The notes under the pieces are model-generated. The model had not been told where the DNA came from, did not search any database, and was given only the letters and a program-made list of their open reading frames with translations. The translations under genes and the position numbers were made by a program. From JAGOCV01 sp049445855 (GTDB lineage: Bacteria > Pseudomonadota > Gammaproteobacteria > Burkholderiales > Burkholderiaceae_C), in the NCBI RefSeq assembly GCF_049445855.1, contig NZ_JBMSDV010000003.1, forward strand, positions 496,001-560,000: a stretch of DNA of 64,000 nucleotides, written 5' to 3'. Below, piece by piece: positions 7,486 to 16,377 of this stretch; the stretch's first letter is position 1, and each line of letters begins with the position of its first letter.

Positions 7486-8370
7486 ATGAAACGCATCGTC
7501 CTGTTTGTCATGACCAACCTCGCGGTGGTGGTGGTGCTCGGCATCGTCGCCAGCCTGCTGGGCGTCAACCGCTACCTTACCGCCAACGGCCTCAACCTCA
7601 CCGCACTGCTGGGGTTCGCGGCCATCATGGGCTTCGGTGGTGCCATCATCTCGCTGCTGATCAGCAAGCCCATGGCCAAGTGGACGGCTGGCGTGCGCAT
7701 CATCCAGCAACCGCAGAACGCGGATGAAGCCTGGATCGTGCAGACCGTCGAGAAGCTGGCCAACCAGGCCAACATCGGCATGCCCGAAGTCGGCATCTTC
7801 GAAGGCGCACCGAACGCGTTCGCCACGGGCGCATTCAAGAACTCGGCGCTCGTCGCCGTGTCCACCGGCCTGCTGCAGGGCATGACGCGTGAGGAAGTCG
7901 AAGCCGTGCTCGGCCACGAGGTCGCGCACATCGCCAACGGCGACATGGTCACCATGACGCTGATCCAGGGCGTGATGAACACCTTCGTCGTGTTCCTCAG
8001 CCGCGTGATCGGCTACTTTGTCGACTCGTTCCTGCGCCGCGGCAGCGACAACAACTCCGGCCCCGGCATCGGCTACTACGTGACCACCATCGTGCTGGAC
8101 ATCGTGCTCGGTTTTGTCGCCGCCATGATCGTGGCCTGGTTCTCGCGCCAGCGCGAATTCCGCGCCGATGCAGGTGCCGCGCAGCTGATGGGCCGCCGCC
8201 AGCCGATGATCAACGCCCTGGCCCGTCTGGGTGGCCTGCCGGCGGGTGAACTGCCCAAGGCGGTGGAAGCCATGGGCATCACGGGTGGCATCGGCAAGCT
8301 GTTCGCGACGCACCCGCCGATCGAAGAGCGCATTGCCGCGCTGCAAAGCGCGGGGGCCGGCCGGCAGTAA
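7486..8370 (+). CDS. htpX: Membrane zinc metalloprotease HtpX
   Basis: Inner-membrane M48 endopeptidase that degrades misfolded membrane proteins with FtsH. It is 294 aa, the family norm. Two N-terminal membrane helices (about 4-26 and 40-60) precede the zinc motif LGHEVAHIANGD (H144, E145, H148). Two more hydrophobic segments (about 160-178 and 195-215) follow, then the third ligand region REFRADAGAA. GGAG stands 11 bp before ATG 7486. It is followed by a strong intrinsic terminator, so the unit ends here. Heat or membrane-stress control would be usual for the family, but no heat-shock promoter was identified. Confidence 0.96.
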   Translation: MKRIVLFVMTNLAVVVVLGIVASLLGVNRYLTANGLNLTALLGFAAIMGFGGAIISLLISKPMAKWTAGVRIIQQPQNADEAWIVQTVEKLANQANIGMPEVGIFEGAPNAFATGAFKNSALVAVSTGLLQGMTREEVEAVLGHEVAHIANGDMVTMTLIQGVMNTFVVFLSRVIGYFVDSFLRRGSDNNSGPGIGYYVTTIVLDIVLGFVAAMIVAWFSRQREFRADAGAAQLMGRRQPMINALARLGGLPAGELPKAVEAMGITGGIGKLFATHPPIEERIAALQSAGAGRQ

Positions 8371-8407
8371 GTGCTGCACGCTGCTCCGGCGCGTTGTGCG
8401 CCGATGG

Positions 8408-8436
8408 AAGCCCCGGTCGAAAGCCCGGGGCTTTTT
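8408..8436 (+). terminator. Intrinsic terminator after htpX
   Basis: AAGCCCCGG (8408-8416) pairs perfectly with CCGGGGCTT (8425-8433) around an 8-nt loop, and the stem runs into TTTTT. The T-run is on the plus strand only, so it ends htpX transcription. The convergent hut unit coming from the right has no T-run here. Confidence 0.85.
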
Positions 8437-8449
8437 CATTGGCGCGGGT

Positions 8450-9823
8450 TCAGTCGAACACCTTGCCGGGGTTCATCAGCCCGAGCGGATCGAGCGCGAG
8501 CTTGATCGAGCGCATGGCTTCAAGCTCATCTGGCGTACGGCTCACGCCGAGCCAGGGTTTCTTGTGCAGGCCGATGCCGTGTTCTGCAGACACGCTGCCG
8601 CTGAACTTCTCGACCTCGCCGTAGACGATGGCTTCGACGTCGTGCTCGCTGCCGTCCACCGTGGACATGTCGGTGGAGAGATGCAGGTTGCTGTCGCCGA
8701 TGTGGCCGAAGAAGACCGAGATGTTGCCGGGCCAGCGTGCGTCCAGCGCCGCGCGGCAGGCGGCGGCGAAGCGGCCGATGTCGGCCATGGGCAGGCTCAC
8801 GTCGAAGTTGAGTGGCGGGTGCATGTTCGTCGGCAGTTCGGCGGTGGCTTCGCGGATCTTCCAGAACGAGCGTGCCTGTGCCTGCGATTGCGCGATGGCC
8901 GCGTCGAGCACGAGGCCCGCTTCCATGGCCGAGCCGAGTTCTTCTTCCAGCGCGGCTGCAAGCGCCGCTTCATTGCTTCCCGAAATTTCCGTGAGCACGA
9001 TGAACGGGTGCACGTCATCGAATGGCTCGCGCAGCGACTGCCATTTCAGCGATGCGGCGACGAAGTCGCGCCACATGAGCTCGAAGGCCGACACCGAGCC
9101 GCTGAAGCGTGCATGCAGGCGGCCCAGCAGCTCCAGCGCCGCGTCGAACGTGGGCAGCGCCACCAGCATGGTGGCCCGTGTGCGGGGCAGCGGATGCAGG
9201 CGCAACACCGCGCGCGTGATCACGCCCAGCGTGCCCTCGGCACCAATGAAGAGTTGTTTGAGGTCGTAGCCCGTGTTGTTCTTCTGCATGGGCCGCATCA
9301 TCGGCAGCACGCGGCCATCGGCCAGCACGGCTTCGAGGCCGAGGGTCTGCTCGCGCATCATGCCGAACTGCAGCACGCCATTGCCACCCGCGTTGGTGGC
9401 GAGGTTGCCACCGATCTGGCAGGAGCCACGCGCGCCCAGGTCCACACCGAACAGCAGGCCTTTGGCTGCAGCCGCTTCGTGCACGGCCTGCAATGTGGCG
9501 CCGGCCTGTACCGTCATGGTGGACGCGGCGACGTCGATGGATTCGATGGCATTCATGCGGTCGAGCGACAGTGCGACGGCATCCGGTCGCGGCACGGCGC
9601 CGCCCGCCAGACCGGTCAGGCCCCCTTGCGGTACCACCGGCACGCCGTGCTTCGTGCAGAGGCGCAGTGCGGCACTGACCTGTCCGGTGTTGCGCGGCCG
9701 CAGGAGCGCCAGCGGCAGGGCCGGCGATACGCCGCTCCAGTCGGTGCGATGGCGCGGTGCGATGGCTTCGCCGGTGGAGACGGCGTCGGCGCCGAGGGCT
9801 TCGACGAGTTCAGCAAGAAACAT
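8450..9823 (-). CDS. FAD-linked oxidase (GlcD / D-2-hydroxyacid dehydrogenase type)
   Basis: Flavoprotein of 457 aa with an N-terminal FAD_binding_4 domain (VPQGGLTGLAGGAV near residue 65, RGSCQIGGNLATNAGG near 130, FIGAEGTLGVITRAVLRL near 190). The C-terminal FAD-oxidase domain has FFGHIGDSNLHL and the end motif VSAEHGIGLHKKPWL ... MNPGKVFD. Relatives oxidise D-lactate, glycolate or D-2-hydroxyglutarate. The ATG at 9823 lies 2 bp after the hutG stop, so translation is probably coupled and it is the last gene of the hut unit. It has no known step in histidine breakdown. A side product or a hydroxyacid linked to glutamate is a possible substrate (inference). Confidence 0.88.
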   Translation of the reverse strand: MFLAELVEALGADAVSTGEAIAPRHRTDWSGVSPALPLALLRPRNTGQVSAALRLCTKHGVPVVPQGGLTGLAGGAVPRPDAVALSLDRMNAIESIDVAASTMTVQAGATLQAVHEAAAAKGLLFGVDLGARGSCQIGGNLATNAGGNGVLQFGMMREQTLGLEAVLADGRVLPMMRPMQKNNTGYDLKQLFIGAEGTLGVITRAVLRLHPLPRTRATMLVALPTFDAALELLGRLHARFSGSVSAFELMWRDFVAASLKWQSLREPFDDVHPFIVLTEISGSNEAALAAALEEELGSAMEAGLVLDAAIAQSQAQARSFWKIREATAELPTNMHPPLNFDVSLPMADIGRFAAACRAALDARWPGNISVFFGHIGDSNLHLSTDMSTVDGSEHDVEAIVYGEVEKFSGSVSAEHGIGLHKKPWLGVSRTPDELEAMRSIKLALDPLGLMNPGKVFD

Positions 9824-9825
9824 CT

Positions 9826-10647
9826 TCAACCCTTGCTGGCGTACGCGAAACCCAGCGCGGTTTCGAGCATGCGGCGCAGGTGCACCTGCACGCCGCGCGC
9901 CGTGCCCTTGAGGTAGTTGAACGGCATGCGCTCCTGCATGTAGCTCGACTGTGTCATCTCCAGCTGGATGGCATGCACGCCCTTTTCCGGCACGCCGTAG
10001 TTGCGCGTGATGTAGCCGCCGGTGAAGCGACCGTTGAGCACCGAGGTGTAGCCGGGCGCGGCCTGTTGCGCGGCATCGAACACCACCTGCTCCAGCAGGG
10101 TGTCGCAACTGGCGCCCTTGTTGGTGCCCAGGTTGAAGTCCGGCAGCGTGCCGGTGAAAAAGCGCGGCACCACCGAGCGGATGGAGTGTGCGTCCCACAG
10201 CAGCGCGATGCCATGCGCGGCACGCAGCACCGACAGTTCGAGCGCGAGCTTGCGGTGGTACGGTTCCCAGATCGCTTCCCGGCGCTGTGCGATCTCCACC
10301 TCGCCAGGCACTTGCCCGTGTGCGTAGATCGGCGTGCCGTTGAAGGTGTCCACCGGGCACAGGCCCGTGACGCTCTGGCCGGGGTAGAGGCTTGCGCCGT
10401 CGGGCGGCCGGTTCAGGTCGATCACATAGCGCGAATGCGTGGCGACGAGCACCGATGCGCCGAGCTCGTCGGCGAAATCGTAGAGCTGCTCCAGATGCCA
10501 ATCGGTGTCGTGCACTTCGCGCGCCTCGGGTGTGAAGCGCGCGGCCAGAGCGGACGGCACATGCGTGCCGACGTGCGGCATCGAGATGAGCAGGGGACTC
10601 GTGCCTGCACGGAAGCGGAACGGCGGCTCGGTGGTGGAGAAACTCAT
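9826..10647 (-). CDS. hutG: N-formylglutamate deformylase
   Basis: Last enzyme of the HutF/HutG histidine route: N-formyl-L-glutamate to formate and L-glutamate, in the cytoplasm. At 273 aa it has the family length. Characteristic parts are LISMPHVGTHVP near residue 20, DTDWHLEQLYDFA near 48, the conserved SRYVIDLNRPP near 73, LLWDAHSIRSVVP near 150 and GGYITRNYG near 205. Its ATG overlaps the hutF stop as ATGA (10644-10647), and the FAD oxidase follows 2 bp after its own stop. This gene together with hutF shows that the formylglutamate branch is used, not the one-step formiminoglutamase. Confidence 0.95.
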   Translation of the reverse strand: MSFSTTEPPFRFRAGTSPLLISMPHVGTHVPSALAARFTPEAREVHDTDWHLEQLYDFADELGASVLVATHSRYVIDLNRPPDGASLYPGQSVTGLCPVDTFNGTPIYAHGQVPGEVEIAQRREAIWEPYHRKLALELSVLRAAHGIALLWDAHSIRSVVPRFFTGTLPDFNLGTNKGASCDTLLEQVVFDAAQQAAPGYTSVLNGRFTGGYITRNYGVPEKGVHAIQLEMTQSSYMQERMPFNYLKGTARGVQVHLRRMLETALGFAYASKG

Positions 10648-12059
10648 GGGTTCGGGGACGCGAGGAGTTGCGAACGCGCCGCGACGAAAGCGGCCTTGGC
10701 TTCATTGTGCAGCGCATGCCGCCCGCCCTGCACGCGCGGCCGGCCATTCACCCACACGCTGTCGATGGCGGAGGTGCGGTGGCTGGCGAAGATGTGTGCG
10801 GAGAGCATGTCGGGCGCTTCGAGTCCCGCCAGCGCGCAATGGTTCGCGTCGAGCACGACGAAATCTGCCTGCTGGCCGGGCGCGATGCCGCGCGTCTCAC
10901 GGCCCGAGGCCTGCGCGCCACCCTGCACGGCACCCAGCGTGAGCTCGGTGGCGGTCTGCGGGTGCGCGTCGTCGCGCGTGGCGGGCGCGACATTGCGGCG
11001 CCGGGTCAGCAGGCGCTGGCCGTATTCGAGCAGCATGAGTTCTTCGGCCGCGTTGACGGTGGCGTGGCTGTCCGAGCCGATGCCCCACACGCCGCCGGCT
11101 GCACGCCAGGCGGAGAAGTCGAACAACCCGTCGCCCAGGTTGGCTTCGGTGGTCGGGCACAGGCCGGCGACCGCACCGCTCTTGCCTGCCCGCAGGTATT
11201 CGCCGGGACTCATGTGCGTGGCATGCACGAGGCACCAGCGTGCGTTCACCGGTGCGTGGTCGAGCAGCCAGGCAACGGGGCGCTGGCCGCTCCAGGCGAT
11301 GCAATCGTCCACTTCGCGTGTCTGTTCGGCGATGTGGATGTGGATGGGCGCGGTGTTGTCGATGGCGTCGAGCCCGGCCAGCGCTTCGCGCAGGGCATCG
11401 GGCGGTACGGCCCGCAGCGAATGCGGTGCGAGGCCGAGGCGCGCGCCTTGTGCGACACAGACCGGATGCAAGGTGTCGAGCAGGCGCAGCATCGATTCGG
11501 TGGAACGGATGAAGCGGCGTTGTCCTTCGGTCGGCGGCAACGCACCGAAGCCACTGGTCTGGTAGAGCACGGGCAGCAGCGTGAGGCCGATGCCGGTGTT
11601 GCGCGCGGCAGCCAGCAACGCGTGGCTCATCGCTGCGTCGTCGGCATACGGCATGCCGTCGGGCGCATGGTGCACGTACTGGAACTCGCACACGCCGGTG
11701 TAGCCGGCTTCGAGCATCTCGGCATACAGCCAGGTGGCGATGGCTTCCATCTGCGCCGGGTCCAGCCGCAGCGCGAAGCGGTACATCAGCTCGCGCCAGC
11801 TCCAGAAGCTGTCCTGCGCGCCGTTGCCGGGGCCGCGGAATTCCGTCAGGCCCGCGAAGCCGCGCTGGAAGGCATGCGAATGCAGGTTGGGCATGCCGGG
11901 CAGCAGCGGGCCGATAGCGCGCGTGACGCCTGCAGGGGCGGGCACATCGCCGATTGCACGGACACCCGTGATGTGGCCGGCGTTGTCCCATTCGATCAGC
12001 ACATTGCGCGCCCAGCCGGTGGGCAGCAGGGCGTCGGCGGCGAAGATGGACTGCGTCAC
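10644..12059 (-). CDS. hutF: Formimidoylglutamate deiminase
   Basis: Amidohydrolase-superfamily enzyme of 471 aa that turns N-formimino-L-glutamate into N-formyl-L-glutamate and ammonia. Metal-site motifs are GMPNLHSHAFQRG near residue 57, HIHIAEQ near 230, LVHATHMSP near 265 and WGIGSDSHATVNAAEE near 315. The start is GTG 12059, which overlaps the hutI stop as GTGA. The open frame further upstream is a shadow of hutI. It sits between hutI and hutG, the usual order in Pseudomonas and Burkholderiales. Confidence 0.95.
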   Translation of the reverse strand: MTQSIFAADALLPTGWARNVLIEWDNAGHITGVRAIGDVPAPAGVTRAIGPLLPGMPNLHSHAFQRGFAGLTEFRGPGNGAQDSFWSWRELMYRFALRLDPAQMEAIATWLYAEMLEAGYTGVCEFQYVHHAPDGMPYADDAAMSHALLAAARNTGIGLTLLPVLYQTSGFGALPPTEGQRRFIRSTESMLRLLDTLHPVCVAQGARLGLAPHSLRAVPPDALREALAGLDAIDNTAPIHIHIAEQTREVDDCIAWSGQRPVAWLLDHAPVNARWCLVHATHMSPGEYLRAGKSGAVAGLCPTTEANLGDGLFDFSAWRAAGGVWGIGSDSHATVNAAEELMLLEYGQRLLTRRRNVAPATRDDAHPQTATELTLGAVQGGAQASGRETRGIAPGQQADFVVLDANHCALAGLEAPDMLSAHIFASHRTSAIDSVWVNGRPRVQGGRHALHNEAKAAFVAARSQLLASPNP

Positions 12060-13297
12060 AGCGCGCCCTCCGCGATACGACCCTGCCGCACCACGGCGCG
12101 TACCGGGCGCTGGCCGAACCAGTAGGCGAGCTCGGCGGCGTCCTTCAGGTTCCACAGAACGAAGTTGGCGGGCATGCCGGCTTCGATGCGGCCGTGCGTG
12201 TCCTGCAGCCCCAGCGCGCGCGCGGCGTGTTGCGTGACACCGGCAATCGCTTCCGGCACCGTGAGCCGGAACAGCGTGCACGCCATGTTCACCATCAGCA
12301 GCAGGCTGAGCGCGGGCGAGGTGCCGGGGTTGTGGTCGGTGGACACGGCCATCGGCACACCGGCAGCGCGCAGCGCGTCGATGGGCGGCAGCTGCGTGTC
12401 GCGCAGCGTGTAGTAAGCGCCCGGCAGCAGCACGGCCACGGTACCGGCCTCGCGCATCGCGTCGATGCCCTTGTGCGACAGGTGCTCGATGTGGTCGCAC
12501 GACAGCGCGCCGTAGCGCGCGGCCAGTGCAGCGCCGTCCATGTCGGAGAGCTGTTCCGCATGCAGCTTGACGGGCAGGCCGAGCGCCTTCGCGGCCTTGA
12601 AGACGCGCTCGGTTTCTTCGAGGGAGAACGCGATGCGTTCGCAGAACACGTCGACCGCATCGACGAGCTCCTCGGCAGCAAGCGCGGGCAGCATCTGCTC
12701 GCACACGAGGTCGATGTAATCGCTGCTGCGCCCGGTATATTCCGGCGGCAGCGCATGCGCACCGAGGAAGGTCGTGCGGACCGTGACGCCATGTGCCTCG
12801 CCCAGCCGGCGCGCTACGCGCAACTGTTTGCGCTCATGTTCCAGCGCGAGGCCGTAGCCGGACTTGATCTCGATGGCACACACACCTTCGGCCAGCAGGC
12901 TCGCAAGGCGTGCCGATGCGGCGTCGAAGAGTTCGTCTTCGCCCGCTTCGCGCGTGGCACGCACGCTCGAGACGATGCCGCCGCCAGCGCGCGCCACTTC
13001 CTCGTAGCTCGCGCCGGCCAGCCGCATCGCAAATTCATGGGCACGCTGGCCGCCGTAGACGAGGTGCGTGTGGCAATCCACGAGACCCGGCGTCACGAGG
13101 GCTCCCTTCGCATCCTGGCGGGGCATGGCGGCGAAAGCCGGCGGCACCGCCGCTTCGGTGCCGACCCATGCAACGCGGCCGTCCTGCACGGCAATGGCGC
13201 AGCTGCCGCTACTGCCCGCGTCATGCAGGTTCACGCCGGTCCACAGGCCATCGGCGGAAGGCGCATCGGAAAAATGGCGCGTCGAATGGTGGGTCAT
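12056..13297 (-). CDS. hutI: Imidazolonepropionase
   Basis: Third step of histidine breakdown: opens 4-imidazolone-5-propanoate to N-formimino-L-glutamate. It is 413 aa, the usual length. It belongs to the metal-dependent amidohydrolases and shows PGLVDCHTHLVYGG near residue 75, IKSGYGL near 145, FLGAHALPPEY near 180, KLHAEQLS near 248 and VSTDHNPGTSP near 320. ATG 13297 overlaps the hutD stop as ATGA (13294-13297). The gene ends in a GTGA overlap with hutF. The hutD-I-F-G-oxidase run is therefore tightly coupled. Confidence 0.96.
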   Translation of the reverse strand: MTHHSTRHFSDAPSADGLWTGVNLHDAGSSGSCAIAVQDGRVAWVGTEAAVPPAFAAMPRQDAKGALVTPGLVDCHTHLVYGGQRAHEFAMRLAGASYEEVARAGGGIVSSVRATREAGEDELFDAASARLASLLAEGVCAIEIKSGYGLALEHERKQLRVARRLGEAHGVTVRTTFLGAHALPPEYTGRSSDYIDLVCEQMLPALAAEELVDAVDVFCERIAFSLEETERVFKAAKALGLPVKLHAEQLSDMDGAALAARYGALSCDHIEHLSHKGIDAMREAGTVAVLLPGAYYTLRDTQLPPIDALRAAGVPMAVSTDHNPGTSPALSLLLMVNMACTLFRLTVPEAIAGVTQHAARALGLQDTHGRIEAGMPANFVLWNLKDAAELAYWFGQRPVRAVVRQGRIAEGAL

Positions 13298-13893
13298 GTG
13301 ACGGGCTCCAGCCGGATCGACAGCATGGCTGCAGAACCGTCGTTGCTTTCGGGCGCGGCTTTCACGTGATGCCGCGTGTCTGCCCACCACAGCCCCTGTT
13401 GCGGCGGGCAGAGCAGGTCGCCCGAGCCGACCACCAGACGCCATGTCCCCGACAGCGACATCAGGAAGCCGTGCTTCGACGCGTCGAGCTTGAAGGCCTT
13501 GCGGTGGATCTCGATCCGGGGCTGCAGACGGCCACGCCGCACCATCAGGTTGAAATCCGTCGTGGTGCCGTCCATCAGTTTGCCGAAGATCGCCGCCTCA
13601 CCGGGAAAGGCGAACGGCTCCCACGGCGTGTCGAGCCGGTGGTCGATGCCGTCGTCCTTCGAACGCAACCGGACACCTTGCCCGTCCATCAGCATGATCG
13701 TGCGGTCGATGCCCGGGAAGCTGGAGAACGGCCCGCTGCTTGCGATGGTGGCCAGGCTCACGCGCCAGTCGAACGTGTCGAAGCCTGCGCCGGACGGCCA
13801 GCACAGCACCTCGCGCGTATCGCCGCCGCCGTTTTTCCAGGGGGTCGGGTCGATGGCGGCAGCGTCGAAGTGGTGGACGGTCATGCCGTCCAT
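13294..13893 (-). CDS. hutD: HutD family protein
   Basis: Small cupin-like protein of 199 aa found with hut genes. In Pseudomonas fluorescens HutD is reported to limit hut expression, perhaps by binding a pathway intermediate. Family features are the opening PTPWKNGGGDTREV (about 17-30), FDWRVSLATIASSGPFSSFP (about 41-60) and FNLMVRRG near 115. The start is ATG 13893; ATG 13884 (MTVHHFD) is equally possible. It is directly followed by hutI with a 4-bp overlap. A Bug receptor lies upstream, only 21 bp away. Confidence 0.9.
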   Translation of the reverse strand: MDGMTVHHFDAAAIDPTPWKNGGGDTREVLCWPSGAGFDTFDWRVSLATIASSGPFSSFPGIDRTIMLMDGQGVRLRSKDDGIDHRLDTPWEPFAFPGEAAIFGKLMDGTTTDFNLMVRRGRLQPRIEIHRKAFKLDASKHGFLMSLSGTWRLVVGSGDLLCPPQQGLWWADTRHHVKAAPESNDGSAAMLSIRLEPVT

Positions 13894-13914
13894 GATCGCA
13901 GGTTCATGGCGCGA

Positions 13915-14883
13915 TCAGTTAGGTTGAATCCCTGCCTGCTTGACCACGGCAGTCCACTTGACCGTCTCGGACTTGATGAAGGTGCCGAGTTCCTCCGGCG
14001 TGCTGCCGACGGTGAAGGCGCCGATGGCGTCATAGCGCTTCTTGAATTCGGGGCTCTGCATGATGGCGGCCATTTCCCTGGAAATCTTGTCGATCACCGG
14101 CTTGGGCGTGCCGCTGCGTGCGACCACGGCGTACCACGAGGTCACCTCGAAACCGGGGAAGCCCACCTCGGCGAAGGTCGGCACGTTCGGCAGCCAGGGC
14201 GCGCGCGTCTTGTAGGCGACGGCCAGCGGCTTGAGCTTGCCGGCCTGCACGTTCGGGATGGCCGTGATCACTTCGTTGAAGATGAACTGCGTCTGGCCCG
14301 ACAGCAGGTCATTCATGGCCGGAGCCGCGCCCTGGTAGGGGATGGCCGTGAAGTCGGCGCCGGCCTGCGTCTTGAGCAGCTCACCGGCGAGGTGCGAGTA
14401 AGCGCCCAGGCTCACGCCGAAATTGACCTTGCCGGGGTTCTTCTTCGAGTACTCGATGAGTTCCTTCGGATTCGAGGCGGGCACGCTCGGATGCACCAGC
14501 AGCACCTGCGGCGTGAGCACCAGCAGCGAGACGGGCGTGAAGTCCTTCTCGAGGTCATAGGACAGCGTCTTGAACAGCGCGGGTTGCACCGTCAGGTTGG
14601 ACGCGGGTGCGAGCAGCAGCGTGTAGCCGTCGGCCGGCTGGCGCGCGACGTAGTCGAAGCCGATGTTGCCGGCAGCGCCCGAGCGGTTCTCGACGACCAC
14701 GGGCTGGCTGAGGCGCTTTCCGAGCTCATCCGCAGTTTCGCGCGCCACCTTGTCGGCGATGCCACCGGCAGGGTAGGGCACGACGAGGTGGATGGTCTTC
14801 ACGGGATAGTCCTGCGCGTGCGCTGCAGCGGCGACGAGCAGCGCGCCGAGTGCGGCGGCGAGGCGGGTGGAGGGAAATTTCAT
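13915..14883 (-). CDS. Bug family (TctC-like) periplasmic receptor
   Basis: Extracytoplasmic solute receptor of the tripartite tricarboxylate transporter class, 322 aa. These genes are very numerous in Burkholderiales and often stand without TctAB. A signal peptide is clear (basic start, LAAALGALLVAAAAHAQ, cut after AHA near residue 23). The mature part begins DYPVKTIHLVVPYPAGG, followed by VVVENRSGAAGNIG and the ligand-loop area YQGAAPAMNDLLSGQ. GGAG stands 8 bp before ATG 14883. It lies between a fatty acid desaturase and hutD on the same strand. No membrane partner is present in the window and the ligand is unknown. Confidence 0.92.
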   Translation of the reverse strand: MKFPSTRLAAALGALLVAAAAHAQDYPVKTIHLVVPYPAGGIADKVARETADELGKRLSQPVVVENRSGAAGNIGFDYVARQPADGYTLLLAPASNLTVQPALFKTLSYDLEKDFTPVSLLVLTPQVLLVHPSVPASNPKELIEYSKKNPGKVNFGVSLGAYSHLAGELLKTQAGADFTAIPYQGAAPAMNDLLSGQTQFIFNEVITAIPNVQAGKLKPLAVAYKTRAPWLPNVPTFAEVGFPGFEVTSWYAVVARSGTPKPVIDKISREMAAIMQSPEFKKRYDAIGAFTVGSTPEELGTFIKSETVKWTAVVKQAGIQPN

Positions 14884-14956
14884 GACGGGAGACTCCGGCA
14901 AAAAGTTGAGGACGAAGGGACGGGAGGACGGGGATGGAACGGGAAGGCCGGTGCGG

Positions 14957-15856
14957 CTACCAGTGCGGATGCGCGGGGTCGAACACGGGCCTGAACATGA
15001 AGAGCCGGGCGATCTGCAGATAGCCACGGTAGTAGAAGTTGCTGTTGGTCGCGAGCATCTCCTCGCGGTTGTCGATGAACCTGCGGCGGATGCGGTACCA
15101 GGGCAGCGTCGGCTGGCGGTGGTGCACGAGGTGCAGGTTGTTGTAGAGGAAAAGGACGCCCATGACCGTGTTCGACTCCACGATGGCCACGCGCTCCATC
15201 GGCTTCTCGCCCCAGCGGTGCTCGGTGAAGGTACGCAGCATGCCCAGCGACATGCCGGGCCATGCGAAGCACACCAGGTACTTCCACAGCGGCATGTCGC
15301 ACACCACCAGCACCCAGTACAGGATGACGGTGAGGCTCACTACGTGCGCACCCCAGTGCGGCAGATGGGAGTAGTCACCGGACATGACACGCAGGGTTTC
15401 CTTCTTCGCAAGTTTCCACAGGCGTATGAAGGGACCGAAGACCAGGCGGAACCACAGTGTCTGGTTGAGCATGACGATGTGGTACTGCAACCGGTTCTTC
15501 GGCGGCCACATGCCCTGCATCTGATAGTTGCTCTCGGTGTCGCGCTGCGGGTGCGTGAGGTGGAAGTTGACGTGGTGCGTGCTGTGGCTCTTGTTGTAGA
15601 TGGGGTAGGGCATCCACAGGCCGAGCGGCGGCCAGACGAAGGCGGTGCGTAGCCACGCGGGCCAGTTGCGCATGGCATGGATGCTTTCGTGCTGCAGCGA
15701 GAAGTGCCACTGCACGACATAGCCGCCGGCCAGGAAGAGCACGATGCCCGGAATGGAGGCATGCCACCAGGTGAGGGCGAGCCACGATGCGTAGAGTGCG
15801 AGGCCGAGTACGACGGTCGGCAGTTCGTAGCGATCCCAGAATTTTTGCTGATCCAT
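14957..15856 (-). CDS. Fatty acid desaturase family membrane protein
   Basis: Integral membrane di-iron enzyme of 299 aa. The three histidine boxes are present: HESIH (H56, H60), HSTHH (H91, H94, H95) and HLVHH (H242, H245, H246), plus TEHR near 213. Hydrophobic segments at about 12-30, 34-52 and 168-200 fit the family's paired helices. Substrates in this superfamily range from acyl lipids to small molecules, so a fatty acid is not certain. It sits inside an otherwise histidine-related block, beside a repeat-filled gap. With the Bug gene it interrupts the hut order. GGAG is about 9 bp before ATG 15856. Confidence 0.88.
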   Translation of the reverse strand: MDQQKFWDRYELPTVVLGLALYASWLALTWWHASIPGIVLFLAGGYVVQWHFSLQHESIHAMRNWPAWLRTAFVWPPLGLWMPYPIYNKSHSTHHVNFHLTHPQRDTESNYQMQGMWPPKNRLQYHIVMLNQTLWFRLVFGPFIRLWKLAKKETLRVMSGDYSHLPHWGAHVVSLTVILYWVLVVCDMPLWKYLVCFAWPGMSLGMLRTFTEHRWGEKPMERVAIVESNTVMGVLFLYNNLHLVHHRQPTLPWYRIRRRFIDNREEMLATNSNFYYRGYLQIARLFMFRPVFDPAHPHW

Positions 15857-15887
15857 GGCTCAAGTCTCCCGCTCTGTGGTGCGCGCA

Positions 15888-16120
15888 TCACGGCAGTCCA
15901 CTGTACGCCGGTGCGCGCGGTGTGGCGGTCGATGCTGTGCATCGACTTCCCTGCGCTGCTCGCCTTGGGGGTGCATGGCGAAACTCGCTACGCGCTCTTC
16001 AAGCGCTGCGCTCAGACAGTCGCCATGAGTCAGTTGTCGAAGCGCGCTGTGCGCGCCACCCCCAAGGCTGTGCTGCTCGGCGCCACACAGCGCGCACCGG
16101 CGTACAGTGGACTGCCGTGA
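15888..16120. repeat. Long-inverted-repeat element 1
   Basis: Outer arms 15889-15927 and 16081-16119 are complementary at 38 of 39 positions. Inside them a perfect 11-bp stem pairs 15963-15973 (CCTTGGGGGTG) with 16057-16067. The core then holds the stem CATGGCGA/TCGCCATG (15974-15981 with 16020-16027) and the hairpin GCGCT-CTTCA-AGCGC (15992-16006). The core is homologous to that of element 2, which lies in the opposite orientation. No plausible coding frame, transposase or target-site duplication was found. It lies between the 3' end of the PhnD-like gene and the desaturase start. Confidence 0.8.
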
Positions 16121-16145
16121 GGCAGGGTGGGCCCATACACATTGG

Positions 16146-16377
16146 AAAGTTTCAAGGCGCTCTGCGTCAGGGTGCCTGTGCGCAGCCGAGAAGCGCAGGT
16201 GGGACGGCCAGCGCGCGCAGCGCGCTTCAATTTCATACTTGCGGCGCTTGTCTGAACGAAGCGCTCGAAGAGCGCGCAGTGAGTTGCGCCGCGTGGCCGT
16301 CCCGTCGAGCATCGCAGGGCACCCCTGCGCAGCAGGGGCAAGCACCGGCACCCTGACGCAGAGCGCCTTGAAACTTT
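16146..16377. repeat. Long-inverted-repeat element 2
   Basis: Outer arms 16146-16181 and 16342-16377 are complementary at 35 of 36 positions, and their sequence is unrelated to the arms of element 1. A perfect 10-bp inner stem pairs 16201-16210 (GGGACGGCCA) with 16294-16303. Read on the minus strand, the core (16292 down to about 16211) matches about 62 of 80 bases of element 1's core. It forms GCGGCGC/GCGCCGC (16286-16292 with 16241-16247) and GCGCT-CTTCG-AGCGC (16261-16275). Sequence has changed but pairing is kept. Confidence 0.8.

Noticed and set aside
8408..8436. Bidirectional terminator serving the hut unit as well
   Set aside because: The T-run exists only on the plus strand, so efficient termination of minus-strand transcripts here is not supported.
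12910..14994. A 694-codon plus-strand open frame
   Set aside because: It is antisense to hutI, hutD and the Bug gene and has no recognisable domain or ribosome site.
15888..16377. CRISPR array or insertion sequence for the repeats
   Set aside because: There are only two long units, inverted and with different arms. There are no short direct repeats with equal spacers and no transposase frame.
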